A stretch of DNA of 64,000 nucleotides from Sclerodactyla briareus (Eukaryota > Echinodermata > Holothuroidea > Dendrochirotida > Sclerodactylidae). Below are positions 1 through 11,337 of this stretch, piece by piece (positions within the stretch are counted from its first letter, which is position 1; each line of letters opens with the position of its first letter). The position numbers and the translations under genes are program-made. Where the stretch lies: NCBI GenBank assembly GCA_026419785.1, contig JAODTK010005676.1, forward strand, positions 1 to 64,000. Direction: 5' to 3'. The notes beneath the pieces are model-generated. The model saw nothing but the letters and a program-made list of their open reading frames with translations. It did no database searches and was not told where the DNA came from.

Positions 1-82
1 AAACAAGAAGAGTGTTACAATACATCCACATCACACACATACATACACATGACTGTCTGAAAAAAAAGGACGGGGGTCTTAC

Positions 83-218
83 CGAATTTGCACCTTTCTT
101 CTCCTCAGCATGGTAGACGGCCGAGACATCTCTCGGACCCCCCACCCAGGGGCCATGCCCAGTCTTTTCACCGTCCCATGTTCGTGAATGGTAGGCGCCA
201 GCCATCGCTGGTGCACTC
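83..218 (-). CDS. MLP/CSRP exon c: inter-LIM linker and start of LIM domain 2
   Basis: A strong acceptor (tgttttatttctcag) and donor (CG|gtaaga) bound a 136-bp exon open for 45 codons in the phase expected from exon b. It reads through a Ser/Gly/His-rich linker to GGPRDVSAVYHAEEKKGANS, which aligns with the start of a CSRP LIM domain. The expected Cys-x2-Cys before VYHAEE is missing; a net 9-base shortening there would remove it. The next exon should begin with the Trp-His-Lys-x-Cys motif and lies outside the window. Confidence 0.75.
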
Positions 219-3200
219 CTGAGAAATAAAACATATGGCAGTGAACAGACCCAGAAACCACCTCTATGAATCAACACCAAGGTTGTGATTCCTGTTCGAC
301 GCTGAACTTTTATTATAAGCTCATCCAAAATCAATTGTCGACTTGACACGTTTACAAGAATCCATATTTGACCTGAAAACCTGACCCCCCAACACCACAG
401 CATGAGCGTGGTCCATCCGGGGTGGATCAAGTTATGTCACAAGCCGAAATGGCAAAATGCTTCTTTTTTTTTCATTTTCTTTTCTTATCTACACCAACAA
501 CAGTAGAGTTTAACACTACCTCACAAGAAAGCTGCGCAACAGTTTCCAGCTTGATTGGACATTCTAAACTCATCATATTCTCCAAGTTGTTTTTTCCTTA
601 TTTTGAACTTCTGTTTGACCTGTAACCCCAAAACCCACATACCAAGTGAGTATAAGCTTCATCCATCAGGTGGGGTTTATAACACTGTGTTTGATACAGT
701 CGGGCATAACACACATGGGAATTTTTTCCATTTTGAGACTTTGCGAGTCTCAGACTAGAACCTTCCCGGCGCCAACTTACCTGTTTTACTAGTCCGTAGT
801 CTCTGGCCAGGCAGAATGGGGAAACGCAATGGGTTGCCAAATGGATATGGGTGTCACTCTGCCAGGTACTCCAACACATGGGGCAACGCAGGGTCACCAA
901 TATGTAGAATGAAAGTAGGCTAGGTGATACCATTACATTTGTGTTATCATACGTCGTGATATTCTCACATCAATATCTCATGGTATTCCTCTTCCTTGCC
1001 TCTCTAGTACAAAATGTGTAGCAGGGCAAGGATAGTAAAGAGGGATAGGTCTTCGGGGCATACTCAGATTAAGAACTTTATGAAGAGAAAGAAGAAGAGG
1101 GATAACCACACCTCCTCCGATTACTAGTGAACATCAATGCTGACCTTAGAGACTCATCTGCCAGTAGATTGTGCACTCCTGAACCATCCAGTTTGTCTGT
1201 TCTCAAATCAGGAAGCACATCCTAAATGTTTTCTGGTGAGATCCTTCAATTTCTCACTAATGATTCCTCAGAGAGTGTTCGCCAACGTGCACCTGTCGTC
1301 GCCCTCGCCATATGCCGTCAGGGTATAACCGGCCCCTGCCCGAATCCGTACCCCTTGATGCCAAACTTGCGCCCGTGGCATTTCTTACTACAGTAGAGCT
1401 CGGCATGACTGGGGGTTCAAGTTTTAGAGTCCAGGGGCAGTGGTGCACATCCCTGGATGAGTTGGGGGTGGATTGGAGGGAGAAAAATGTGTAGGTGATG
1501 TATCTTACACATTGAGTTTGTCGGATTATGATGGACACTCCACTAATGACTGTGTTAAGAGTGACTGACAAATTCTGAGAATAGAGAAATTTCTCATCGC
1601 AAATCAGTCTCCATGGACACAAAGGCAACAACAAGTTATACAGTTTGTTAGACCTCATTTCGGTTTCAGCTTGTTTAGACCTCAGCCTTCAACTGAATTA
1701 TTTTCACAAGGCGGACTCCAAAGCTAGGGGTTATGGAAGGAGGCAACAGGGTATAGCCCCCTAGATACATTGAAACCAAGCTACCAAAGGGGGGGAGAAA
1801 ATGCATGAGGGTGAACATTTTGCTGCGTTCCATTTACTCGTCAACACGGTTCGTGGTACCACGATCACGGGACCGTTTCCATTTTACACAGTCGGGATCC
1901 CAGTGGAAGTGGGAATTGAAATAGAACTTGGACTCTTTGTCGACCTTGTATCCAGATGGCGGACAGTCGAACGATCTGAGTTGAAACCAAACTCGAGCCC
2001 AAAATCAAAATATCCCAAGTACAAATGAATAATTCAGGTCAATATTCTCGAAGATGAGTACATTTCGGAATGAAAGGAAACACATCACTGCCAGTTTTTA
2101 GTTTTGCGAAAACCAAATTCTATAAGAAAGCGAAATTTCGACCCCAAAGGGGCTGAGCGAAGTGCTTTTTTCGCGCAACCAATACCCAGTGGCAGTAACG
2201 TTTATCGTTAAACTTTCAATTTTGGAAAGTTGCCGTAATATGCTCAAATTCCAATATTTGTTACCCTTCAATTTTGTTGATATCGATGAATATACTCTAG
2301 GACTAATGAAGACCCACTAGTATTAGAATCTCCTATATTCCAATAGTTGAAACAATGTGAGGTGTTTCTAATTTCGCTCATGTAGCGCGCATCGCTTTTT
2401 GTGTTCCCATTCTCAACAACTTGTCTACTGGAACGCAATTAGCGAGTGGGAAAGTCGTGACTACAATTATCACGAGGTAAATGGAACGCAGCATTTGGCC
2501 TTAGTGTAGAAATATAGGCAATGCGTGGCAATTGTCGAACCCCCTTCCATTAGCTCAAATCCCACGCTTGAGGCTATCACAGTTTCGCCCAGTGGTTTCT
2601 GTTTGGCTGCGAGAGCTGGAAAATTCTGCATTTGTAACGCAATGGTCTCCAGCATTCAGTCTGCTAGATCCGGAACGAGGCAAACAGTTCAGCCATCGTG
2701 AATCCCAGATAATGAGCTCACTGATTTTCATGATTGTTGAAATTTTTCTAAATTCAAGGAGGTTGGGGGATGTGGACTACATCCCGCCCCGACAAGTGGG
2801 GTTACATTTGAGTCATCAGAAGGTCATATGCAAAACTTATATGCTTTTCATAATTCTTACAGAATTTAACTGGACATATGCTGGCGGGTAAACCGCCAAC
2901 CGTGTATATCCCCACCTTCGATCAGTTGGGGGAAGATGGGTTTAGCGTTTGCCATGTGGATTGTTGAAATCGGACCACTTTCGGAAAAATGCGCAATTGG
3001 GAAATTAGCACGACTTTGGACCTCTGAGACCCCGAAATGTCTCCACTTTTTGGGATCAAAACATGTCCACACTACGAAGTTTCATGAAAACGACGAACTT
3101 TTGTAATCGCTTAATTTGACTCTGCGTTGACCTTGATAATGACCTTCACTTTTTGGGGATAAAACCTAGTCACACCTACAAGTTTCATAGAAATCCGACC

Positions 3201-4403
3201 AACTATTGAAAATGCGCAATATGCACTCAGCTTGACCCTGCAGTGTGGCGACATCCCACTTTCGACATCATCTGAGATCATATGGTGGACATGTGTACAC
3301 AAGTGTCGGCTCAAACGGACAATGTGTGGAGAGTTATTACGCTAACGGGGAAAATCTTCCAATCGTGAAAATTATGCAAATTAGCGGACCCCATTCAGGT
3401 GGCGATGCCACTTTAAAACTCATCCGAGATTTCACTCAGGCGGGACATGTGTGCCAAGTTTTGGCTTCAATATGGACAAGGTGTTGGATAGAGTTATTGC
3501 GCTAACAGAAAACGCGGGGACGCGGCGGAAGCGGCGGACCGGATGATGCGGCGGACACGGCGGCACAGGCGGACGGGCGGATGACGCGGATGCGGCGGAT
3601 GCGGCAGAGTGGCGGAGGGGAGGAGACGGCAACAAAGCAAAACCTAATATCCCCGAAGTGGGGATAGAAGGAAATGTGAGGTGACCACATTTGGTTTCCA
3701 ACAAGAGTGGAAGAAACATTTCGAGAAGGACTGTCTCAGCGAGTGATGAATAAATTTGCATAAAGCCTGTGTACACTGTCTAACTGAGCACAAATTGTTG
3801 GGACGCTAGGCCAAATGTGGCGCAACATGTTGACACAGGCCCCAAATTAATTGCCGTCAGTTAAATTGTCTGATTGAAACAAATTGGTGTTGGTGTTTCC
3901 TTTGGTTTATAGAACTGAATGATATAGACATTGTCACACTGACTGATCAAACGTGGGGTTGTGCAGTGTTGCGCCTGCGTCACTTGTTACATGTGTGTCA
4001 CACAATTCTAGGATATCCCCATCCACTTCATGAAATATACTCACAACCGGCATGAAAGTGACGCACCATTGCAAACTCTGAAAAATCTGACTTACCATTG
4101 ATTGGAATGACTCTCCTATGACCCCTCCACGTTCAAAAGTTGATGCCACTTGACACACCTACACTTGGCGTGTATATCCAATTTTGTGATAAGTTACTAT
4201 CCCAGAGTCATCCAATTAACGGGGTTAAGACTGCCAATATGCACACTGCCAGTTGGATCATGCAGTTGGAAATCCTGTATACTCATACTCACAGCATCTG
4301 AAACATCCCTTGTGGTAGCTGATTTGTTGCACTTGAGCTCCTCCGCCGTGTACACAGACTTCTCACACTTGGGGCAACCTGGGAGCCATGATATGGGTTT
4401 GAC
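83..4403 (-). CDS. Muscle LIM protein / cysteine- and glycine-rich protein, 5' three coding exons (partial, indel-bearing)
   Basis: Proteins of the CSRP/MLP family carry LIM zinc-finger domains, each followed by a glycine-rich segment, and act as actin/alpha-actinin/Z-disc adaptors and nuclear cofactors. Read on the minus strand, exon 4293-4403 gives CPKCEKSVYTAEEL and, after a one-base shift, SYHKGCFRC. Exon 1293-1452 continues with WMC, LDSKT, a cysteine pair near ELYC, then CHGRKFGIKGYGFGQG, the family signature. Exon 83-218 encodes a linker and the start of a second LIM domain (VYHAEEKKGANS). Junction phases agree: T|GG between the first two exons and AG|G between the second and third. 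Introns are about 2.84 and 1.07 kb. A plausible start is the ATG at 4389 (MAPR then CPKC) if one extra T is discounted; otherwise an upstream exon exists. The rest of the gene lies left of base 1. Several exon indels mean it is either a pseudogene or, more likely, affected by sequence error. Family assignment is firm, integrity is not. Confidence 0.82.
219..1292 (-). other. MLP/CSRP intron 2
   Basis: Intervening sequence between exons b and c. A minus-strand open stretch at about 598-933 ends in a perfect-looking CAG|gtaagt donor near 779-785 and contains a Cys-x2-Cys/His/Cys pattern. It is not needed to join the flanking exons in phase, so it is not called as an exon. Confidence 0.6.
1293..1452 (-). 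CDS. MLP/CSRP exon b: second half of LIM domain 1 plus glycine-rich tail
   Basis: The acceptor follows a long pyrimidine tract (tttttctccctccaatcc, then catccag); the donor is ACAG|gtgcac. The exon completes LIM1: a Cys-x2-Cys beginning across the splice, LDSKT, ELYC plus a second cysteine, then HGRKFGIKGYGFGQG, which is nearly invariant in this family. Four departures from an open frame are visible: an extra C in the run before CTGGAC, a missing T that creates an in-frame TGA after AAAACT, an extra AGT between the last cysteine pair, and a missing G in GQGAG. Confidence 0.82.
2990..3510 (+). repeat. Degenerate tandem repeat of the 'CAAGTTTCATG / GTTATTGCGCTAAC' type
   Basis: Phrases recur at roughly 100-160 bp spacing: an ACATGTCC/ACATGTGT word followed by a CAAGTTT or AAGTTTCAT word near 3061, 3167, 3289 and 3446. 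GAGTTATTNCGCTAAC recurs near 3331 and 3492. The unit ends directly at a GC-rich simple tract. The same architecture is seen at 34990-35172 and 26070-26400. Confidence 0.6.
3512..3630 (+). repeat. GCGGA/GCGGAT simple-sequence tract, very GC-rich
   Basis: About 120 bp of imperfect GCGGA, GCGGAT and GCGGAC units in otherwise AT-leaning DNA. The minus strand reads as low-complexity Ala/Pro/Arg peptide, which is a shadow. Confidence 0.8.
4293..4403 (-). CDS. MLP/CSRP exon a: first half of LIM domain 1
   Basis: The acceptor on the minus strand is a pyrimidine-rich tract ending cgttcccag before 4403; the donor after 4293 is gtgagt. The exon carries the first cysteine pair (CPKC) and the VYTAEE motif. 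After one missing base it also carries the His-Lys-Gly-Cys and Cys-Phe-Arg-Cys ligands of LIM1. As written the frame breaks at about 4319-4325, between AACAAA and AGCTACCAC. One added base restores the usual 17-residue spacing between the first cysteine pair and the histidine. A candidate initiator ATG is at 4387-4389, so bases 4390-4403 may be 5' UTR. Confidence 0.8.
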
Positions 4404-7400
4404 CTGGGAACGAAGATAAGGTAAAGTCTTAAAGATCTGACGCAGGCAGAGGCCAATGGCCATGCACCAGATGTGCTTCAAAGTCGCACAGGTGAAAAGA
4501 GGACATATCTACATGTTGCCTGTTGGATATTTAATTAACTATAACTGAGAACTTGAGGAATCTATGGCATAATGGGGGGGGGGGGGGGAGATGTGAAGGC
4601 ATAACGGACCTAACGATGCTTCGTATTTGCGCCATGATAACAGAAAGCGGAAAAGATGATTTCACTTAGGATTGAATGTGATTACTGCTCAATATCTTGC
4701 TGACAATTCTAGAGGTTTTTATTCGGATCCCATCATAGTTCGTTCGGTACAAGATAGTCAAAAGTGTAATGTTTTACTCACCTTGCCTGGCATTTAGTGG
4801 CAGAGTTTCAGCGTCATATGTGATACTGGATCAAAGTACAAAGTCCAAAAGCCAGTCCATTTGAATGACCATTGCCTAGATGGTCAATTCAGGGACTTGT
4901 CTGCTGGTAACAGAGCATAAAGGTTTGATAGTTTATTGACCCGTGGTGTCGCCTTTCTCTTCAGTTTTAGGAGGGAGGGGGCACTGTGAATTCTATGAGG
5001 CATCCTGGGAACCTTTGTGATCTTCATCCTGGGGAGGGGTCTAGGGCTGTGACTCTCCCTGCCAAGAGGAGTTTAGTTACCTTGCTCAAAACAGGTATTA
5101 TGTGACATCTGCATAGTTTATCAATCAAGCTATGTTTAGGATTGTAAGAGTCGGAATGGCCAATTAGCATTTAGATTAGATTTTTTTGAGGAGTTCAGTT
5201 ACCATTCTATCTCTTGCGTTCCGCAACTTACCCTGAACATCGCGGTTGCAAGTACAAATGTAACCATAATAGGCCACCTGTAAAACCTATATAACAACAT
5301 TTATTAACTAGCTATATATATATATAACTACTGGGCCACCTTTTATAATTAGTGAATACACAAAAATATGGGAATAAGCTTTGGTGCCCATACCCTGCGT
5401 AGCTCATAGATGGCACAGGCTCATGCATTTGGTCATTGTCCTCTACCATTGGCAAGCGTGAGGAATTCCATGCTGTATGTTCAACATTCCACAGTAATTC
5501 AGCGGTAGTTACAGGGGCAAACAGTAAGAAACTTGGCCACCTACATAAAGTTAATGGTTCCGAACCGTCACTCAAAGCCCAGAGCCCGGAGGTATTACTG
5601 TCGCTTCACTAGGAGCTACGTCCTACATGTATTCAAGACTAGTCATCTCAAAATGAGAAAAGGCTATGTGGGAAGTTCCTCTAATTGGTTATCTCCTGTG
5701 ATGATGTGGCTGGGGTTTCAGCAGATGCTAGCACCTGATTGCTTAAACTGGAGGCAAAATCTTATAGAAACACCTGGCTCAAAATGGAAGGTGCTGTTTG
5801 GAAGTGAATGGACGTCACCATAGAAAAAAATGTCTCCTGGTAATAAAATTATCATTTCAACTGACTATCAGTTATCACCATGAAATATACTGTATCCATT
5901 TAGGATGGCATGGAGACGTTTTTCGTTGTGACGTCACACGAACATCGCTGTCACTTTCGTACAGTACATCCTGAGCAGTGCATTTGAAGTAAGACGGAAC
6001 TCATCTGTTCATGTAGGATATGGGAAACCTTAGGAATAACTACGCAAGGAAGCAGCCAAAACCCTAAATATTTTCAGGAACAGAATACCGAGTGGTGGGA
6101 TCTTCAGGGTCTTTATGACTCTTATCCCAACCAGCATTCTCACGGACGGCTCGTTGAAGCCAAGAGGCGGTGACATCAGAGTGAAACAGGGGGAAATGGT
6201 TAAAGTGTTCACCAGGCCAAAATTGATCAAATACAAATTTTGCATAATTTATATCCATTTGACCAGAAATGAATCCCAATCTGCAACACGGTGCGTTGCC
6301 CCCCTAAAAAACTCGGGAGATTTTTGAAAAAAAAAAAAAATCTTCTGCCAGACTGAGTGTGAGAAGAAGTGAAACAAGCCCCATCTTGCTATCTGTCCCA
6401 CAGTCCGAAGAAGCACAACCGATGCGATGGGTTGTATTGTTAGTTATTCTTTTGCTCCTCCAAAGTGAACGCGTATCTAGGCACTGCAAACTCTACTATT
6501 AGTACGGCCGAGTGAGTGATTTTGTGGTGATTTCCCACGTTAGAGCAGCAACCGCTTTGACTTGAATGTGTGCGGCGAAAAAAACATCTCTTTGGTGATG
6601 AAGATACATTGCCGGTCCGGCAAATTTGTTAGATACATTGTTTTGTCGTCATGCTGGGTAAATTTCCCAAGAGGATCCTTAGGTCTAGATAGTACTGTGT
6701 GAGACGGCTAATTGATTTCCGGTTTTATTTGGGCATGTGATTATAGCCTTGAAACCTTGAAAGTTGAATTGGGAGTAGCTCAGCTACCGAACGCAGCCCT
6801 CATAGTACATACTAAGTTAGGCCTAGCTACCAAAGTAGTGAACAAGCTAACATTTACACTACAAATACTGTGTTCAACAATAATAGTCTGATTCGCATGG
6901 TAATGTTACTAACGCCGAATGCAATGGGCGATGTACCATAGGCCTAGTGTTCAGTAGCTTAGGCTAGGCTAGTGTCAAGAATTTTCAGCTTTATCGTTTA
7001 CAAAGCCGAAAAGGAAAATCGCATTTTCTTTGTACCAAAACCATGTGAAACCTTGAAGAAAGCAGAAATTTGAACAAATTTTTTAGGAAAGCAGAAATTC
7101 TGCTCTAGCTTAGGCTACTGTACTAGTATGGATTTCTTGATTGGAAACGTTCTACCGTTGTATGTCGGTACTCGCGGAAGTGCTTGGCATACCGTAGCCG
7201 TGAGTTGGGCCTATTGGGAAGTAATAAAAACATAGGCCTAGCCCCCCTAAGCAGAAGAGTTGTTAAACAATTTCTGACAATATTCATGATCAATATTTTA
7301 CCTTTCGTTGATTTCCAGTAAACGCTTCTGAAATCTCGGATGATCTGTCTTTAGTGACAGCAGCTTCATGAGAAGGACGTTCCCCAGTCATGGAATGTTC

Positions 7401-7600
7401 GCATTCCAAACTCCCACGAGCATATTATCTCAGTCCGCAAAGTAATGTAAACCCACAGAAGCTGTGTGCGGCCGACGTCGAGACTTACAAGAAATAATAA
7501 ACGTAGATAACGCATGGCGCAGGGGTACACTTTTTTTCATGTCAACGTTCCTACAGCGTTGGAAGTTATGTTACCCGAACGTGGTTATCGCGTGTTACCC
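4404..7600. other. Upstream of the MLP gene; no supported gene
   Basis: Mostly unique-looking sequence with a 15-base G run at 4574-4588 and a short TA repeat near 5313. The promoter and any 5' untranslated exon of the minus-strand MLP gene should lie here, but I cannot place them. Short open frames at 5312-5823 and 6030-6327 match no family I know. TAGGCCTA occurs near 6830, 6948 and 7233. Confidence 0.4.
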
Positions 7601-7700
7601 CGGGCTACAGTTGCACACTGCACGCAAATGTTTTACGTTGCTCGTGTTTACACACGGGCTACAGTTGCACACTGCACGCAAATGTTTGACGTTGCTTACT
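7601..7700 (+). repeat. 54-bp tandem duplication
   Basis: The unit beginning CGGGCTACAGTTGCACACTG at 7601 is repeated from 7655, nearly identical through the GTTTTACGTTGCT / GTTTGACGTTGCT segment. Confidence 0.85.
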
Positions 7701-10011
7701 TAAGTGCCGTCCTATTTTGGAGAGATGAAGCATTCACGGGGTAGAATTCTGATGACTGGGTGGTGTTTCCGTTTATAAATAGCAAGACAAATGTTACAAC
7801 CTGTTAATTCTTGATTAATATCAAATGATTCTCGAAAGAAATGAAAAAAGGAATTTGGTTTATAGTTAGTTGCAAACTGAAGAGAAAGTGTGAAGATCAA
7901 ACCCTTACATTTCATCGATGTAACTTCCCCGTAAAACGTGTTCCATATTCAGTTCGGCAGTACGTAAACTTACTTAGTGCCATAAACAACCCCTGGCTAT
8001 TATAATAACCCGAAGAATATAGAATAGCTTGTCTTCCGTAATAGGATTGTCACGTTCAGTGGATGGGGTTCATCATGTAAGAGGGGACAGGGACGTCAGT
8101 TGCCACGTTGCCTGCCACTGATGGAGACAACGCGTTCTATGGCACTATAATATGATTGTAAGGGCGGTTTAGGTAAGGGTGGTTAAAGCCGCTGAAAGGG
8201 GGAACCCTAGAAGTCCCGGGACCGGGCCAATATAATGGGCCCGGATGTTGTACTGTAGTGTCGTGGGGCCTAGTTCACGCTAACAGTTGTATCAGGCCCG
8301 GGTCGACTCCTCTATGCCCTGTCAAGTACAAGCGTTTTCCACGTGAGGAAGGGATGTGGGGCTTCAGCCCATTACCCCCACCCAGATGTTTATGGAAAGC
8401 TTGAAAATGATGATTGATTCATAATTTGAGTTCGCCTACAACTTTTTGCAGCTGGGGTTAGGCCTTTCAAAAATTTAGCTCATGGGGAGCTCGGTTAAAT
8501 AGTCACCGTATAAGCCTTCCCCCTCCCACCCAGAGACAATAACAGTTTCGGGAAGCAATGAACCTTTCACAAAGAGCGTGATACGGGGCGGAGATAATCA
8601 CTGAGCATGTCGGAATAGACGGATGATACTACTACTTTACATTAATTACGACTGACACCACCATAGAGTATCCCTCATGGATACACTCTAAAAACGAAAG
8701 AGTAAATCTTTACTCTCTAAAGTGCGCAAGTGTCACTTTACCGGTTCGAGAGACCATCACTCCATTTCCAGATTTAAGAATTCAGAGCGACCATTATAGA
8801 GTGATTTGGATTGAAATTACGTCTAAATTAAGAGTCTGCGAGTAGTGACCCCGCAATGGAGTGAAATTCTCTTGTTTTTTTTATAGAGGGATACAAAACG
8901 TACAATATAGGTATCAACCGTATGACAGGTATGAAAAATATAAATGACAATGACCATCTGACTGCAATAGGCATGTCTCGTTTCGGCCCTTCGGGGCCGA
9001 TGAGATAATGATAATAAGAACCAGCCAATAAAACAGGTTCACTTTTGAAAGTATAGGCTCCTGTGAGATCACCACGGACAAAATTGGAGCCTGGGTGGAA
9101 AGTACATGACTCCTAAAATTCTCTAAAATCAAGGCTAAGCTACATACACTAGTTTGATCAGCCAGTTGTACCTGACTCATCACTTGTTTTAAGTACACGA
9201 AGTGTTAGATCTCTCCACAAGGTTAGAGCTGGTAGGATTATACCGAACGTCCCAAGAACTATTTACAGCCGATGGGCTTCCAGCTCTGTCATATGGCTTC
9301 ACAAGCTCTGTTCAGCTATGTCATTGATACTTCCAGCTCTGTCATTGATTCTCGTGGAGCAAAGGTGGCACTAATCATCTCAGGTTTTTATGCCCAAAAG
9401 TAGATAGCGTTACTCCTTAATAATAGTGGAAGTGGTGCTGGATCGTGCATTGTTTGTATTATATATTCTAAGCCTATACTATAGGGTATGGTAGATGTCC
9501 GTAGTATAAAGGAACACAAGCTGTCTAGGATGACTGTGAGGGTATGGGCGGGACTTGTTTCGTGAATTGGAGTAACTAGATCTTAGATTTTGATGGTTAT
9601 TATTCTAGGTGTATCCCTGTGCTTGGTCGCTTTTATTATTGTAAGAGTCAGCCTATGGTGAAGGAAAGAAGAGACGTTGTAAGGGAACTCCAGAGGATAC
9701 AACTTGTTCGTTGCATTGTGTTGTCTTTCCGTTTTAGTTTACTCGGCCGCTACGAAAGCCTTTACGATGAAGTGATCATCAGTCTAATCAGCAAAACACC
9801 TCGGCACCCTCGTATATCTCTAATGTATATCAATCGTCCAGTTTGGTTTTTGAAACTAGCGACCAGTGCAACTTCTCTATTAGTTTATCACTGCCAACTG
9901 TGATTACTGAATACAGCGCGAATGCAATGAGTCAATCAGCACGAGCCAGATGTGGACAATTATTGAAACGTATTTTGCTACAGCGCCATCGCTTTTTGAA
10001 GATTAGCGAGA
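7701..10011. other. No supported gene
   Basis: A hairpin at 8974-9006 belongs to a repeat family listed below. A word cluster near 8578-8632 recurs at 11905-11960 (CACTGAGCATGTCGG). Open frames at 9619-9903 and 8914-9198 show no recognisable domain. Confidence 0.4.
8974..9006 (+). repeat. Hairpin of the GATGAGAT repeat family
   Basis: TCTC and TCGGCCC pair with GGGCCGATGAGA around a TTCG loop. The outer word GATGAGATA also ends the hairpin at 23141-23175. Confidence 0.5.
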
Positions 10012-11337
10012 AAGTAGAGGGCGGCCCTACCACAGCGATGGTAGTTTGCTTCCCTTGCGACGGATCGAGTGCAGGAGCTTTTTCGCACTATATCATTCTC
10101 CCGACTGCACCCTAATTGGTTTATGACTTTTGGTCAATTACAGTAAAATAATATGAACTACGCATATGAATTTAGAACAGTATAAACATTACAGCAGATC
10201 TCCCTGTAGTCGCCTCATGCGAGCTTGTCGGAAATTATTGCGCGCCAGTCCGAACGGGGGTTCTTGGTCTCCGACAGTCATCGCTGAATCCTGGGGCAGC
10301 GAGAGACGTTCCGATCTCTGTCCAAACATCGGATACACTAGTAGTATGGCGACTAGTGTGAAATATTTCTATAGCGATACACTGCCTCTGAAGCCTTTCA
10401 CTGCCCTATACCCACCTTCATTACCATTACTAGGCCTCATATACTGTATTAGGGTCCACTGTCGGATAGGAAGTACTAACTTCACGAACAAGGCCTTTCG
10501 CTACAACGCGATCGTGTAAGTGATCGTCATTCAAATTTATTTCTTTCATTTGTTGAAACGGCACCAGTAGCTGCAGGGAACGGCCTCTCAGTGCGTTTGA
10601 GCTTGAGGTTGGAGGGCATGATTTATCAAAATTTTCTTAACGCATGCCGATAGTGGCGTTCCGCCAGGCTCTAACAGAATTTTGACTCTGGAACCGCGCC
10701 TAGTCAGCGTTTGTCGGTTGAAAATTTTCCATAAAAAAAAACCGCATTGGGCAGAAAATTACTTTTCCGGTGATCTGAGAGGCAATTCTTACAAAACGTT
10801 CACGTATATGCTACGCGCCAACTATGAGTTGTACTAGGCTTTGTATCTTGTAACATTCCCCAGATACTTCTACAGTCAGTCACATTTTTCCATCAAGTTG
10901 TTATTTTGAAGCTTGAAGTTTCCACCCCTCCCCCTTCCTAACGTTTGACCCTATACGTTCCTGATCCGCGAAATAAAGAATAGCGCTCGAGCTGTAATAA
11001 GGTGTGATGTAATCGGTTGAATGAGTTACTATGAAATGGCTCGATATCTGTATTCATATTTGAGCAAGTATGTACACAATGTCGCAGGAATAACCAGTTC
11101 GGAGTTACCGTTAATTAGTATGAATGCATGTGCAAAGGGCATCACCATGGGGGAATGACTGCAGTTCGACGTGGAAGTAAAGTGTGCCAGAGCGATCTTT
11201 CAAAACTCCCCTGCGAAAATACGAATCCTGCCATCACAACACTTCACAGATTCCTAACTCATCAACAAATAACATCCGAAAACATGGGAGAATTAGTTGC
11301 GTTTGCAAATAGTGGGACAGTTTAAAAAATAAGCCGT
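10012..11337 (+). repeat. Copy A of a ~1.35-kb tandem duplication
   Basis: Collinear with 12078-13440 over its whole length. Shared landmarks include AGTAGAGGGCGGCC at the start, TTCTCCCGACTGCACCCTAA, and GACAGTTTAAAA..TAAGCC at the end. An open frame of 117 codons (10166-10519) is interrupted in copy B, so it is not supported as coding. Confidence 0.85.

Larger units (their letters stand above)
1453..4292 (-). other. MLP/CSRP intron 1, repeat-bearing
   Basis: A ~2.8-kb intron inside LIM domain 1. It holds a degenerate dispersed repeat at about 2990-3510 and a CGG/GGA-rich low-complexity tract at 3512-3630. The remainder shows no recognisable coding sequence. Confidence 0.6.

Noticed and set aside
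598-933. 111-codon minus frame with a Cys-x2-Cys/His/Cys pattern and a perfect CAG|gtaagt donor inside MLP intron 2
   Set aside because: The flanking MLP exons join in phase without it, the acceptor is weak, and the zinc-finger pattern is incomplete. It could be a cryptic or alternative exon but is not supported.
1801-2028. Plus frame of 75 codons and an aromatic-rich minus frame (CPPSGYKV, FYFNSHFHWDPDC) in MLP intron 1
   Set aside because: Looks protein-like by eye but has no matching motif, no splice pair and no phase agreement with the LIM exons.
3432-3776. Pro/Ala/Arg-rich minus frame
   Set aside because: Direct translation of the GCGGA simple-sequence tract.
4782-4825. 44-bp candidate exon upstream of MLP (acceptor atccag, donor gtgagt)
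   Set aside because: The splice signals are fair, but the peptide is too short to identify and nothing ties it to the LIM exons. A 5' untranslated exon remains possible.
10166-10519. 117-codon frame in duplication copy A
   Set aside because: The collinear copy B interrupts it by indels, and no family is recognised.
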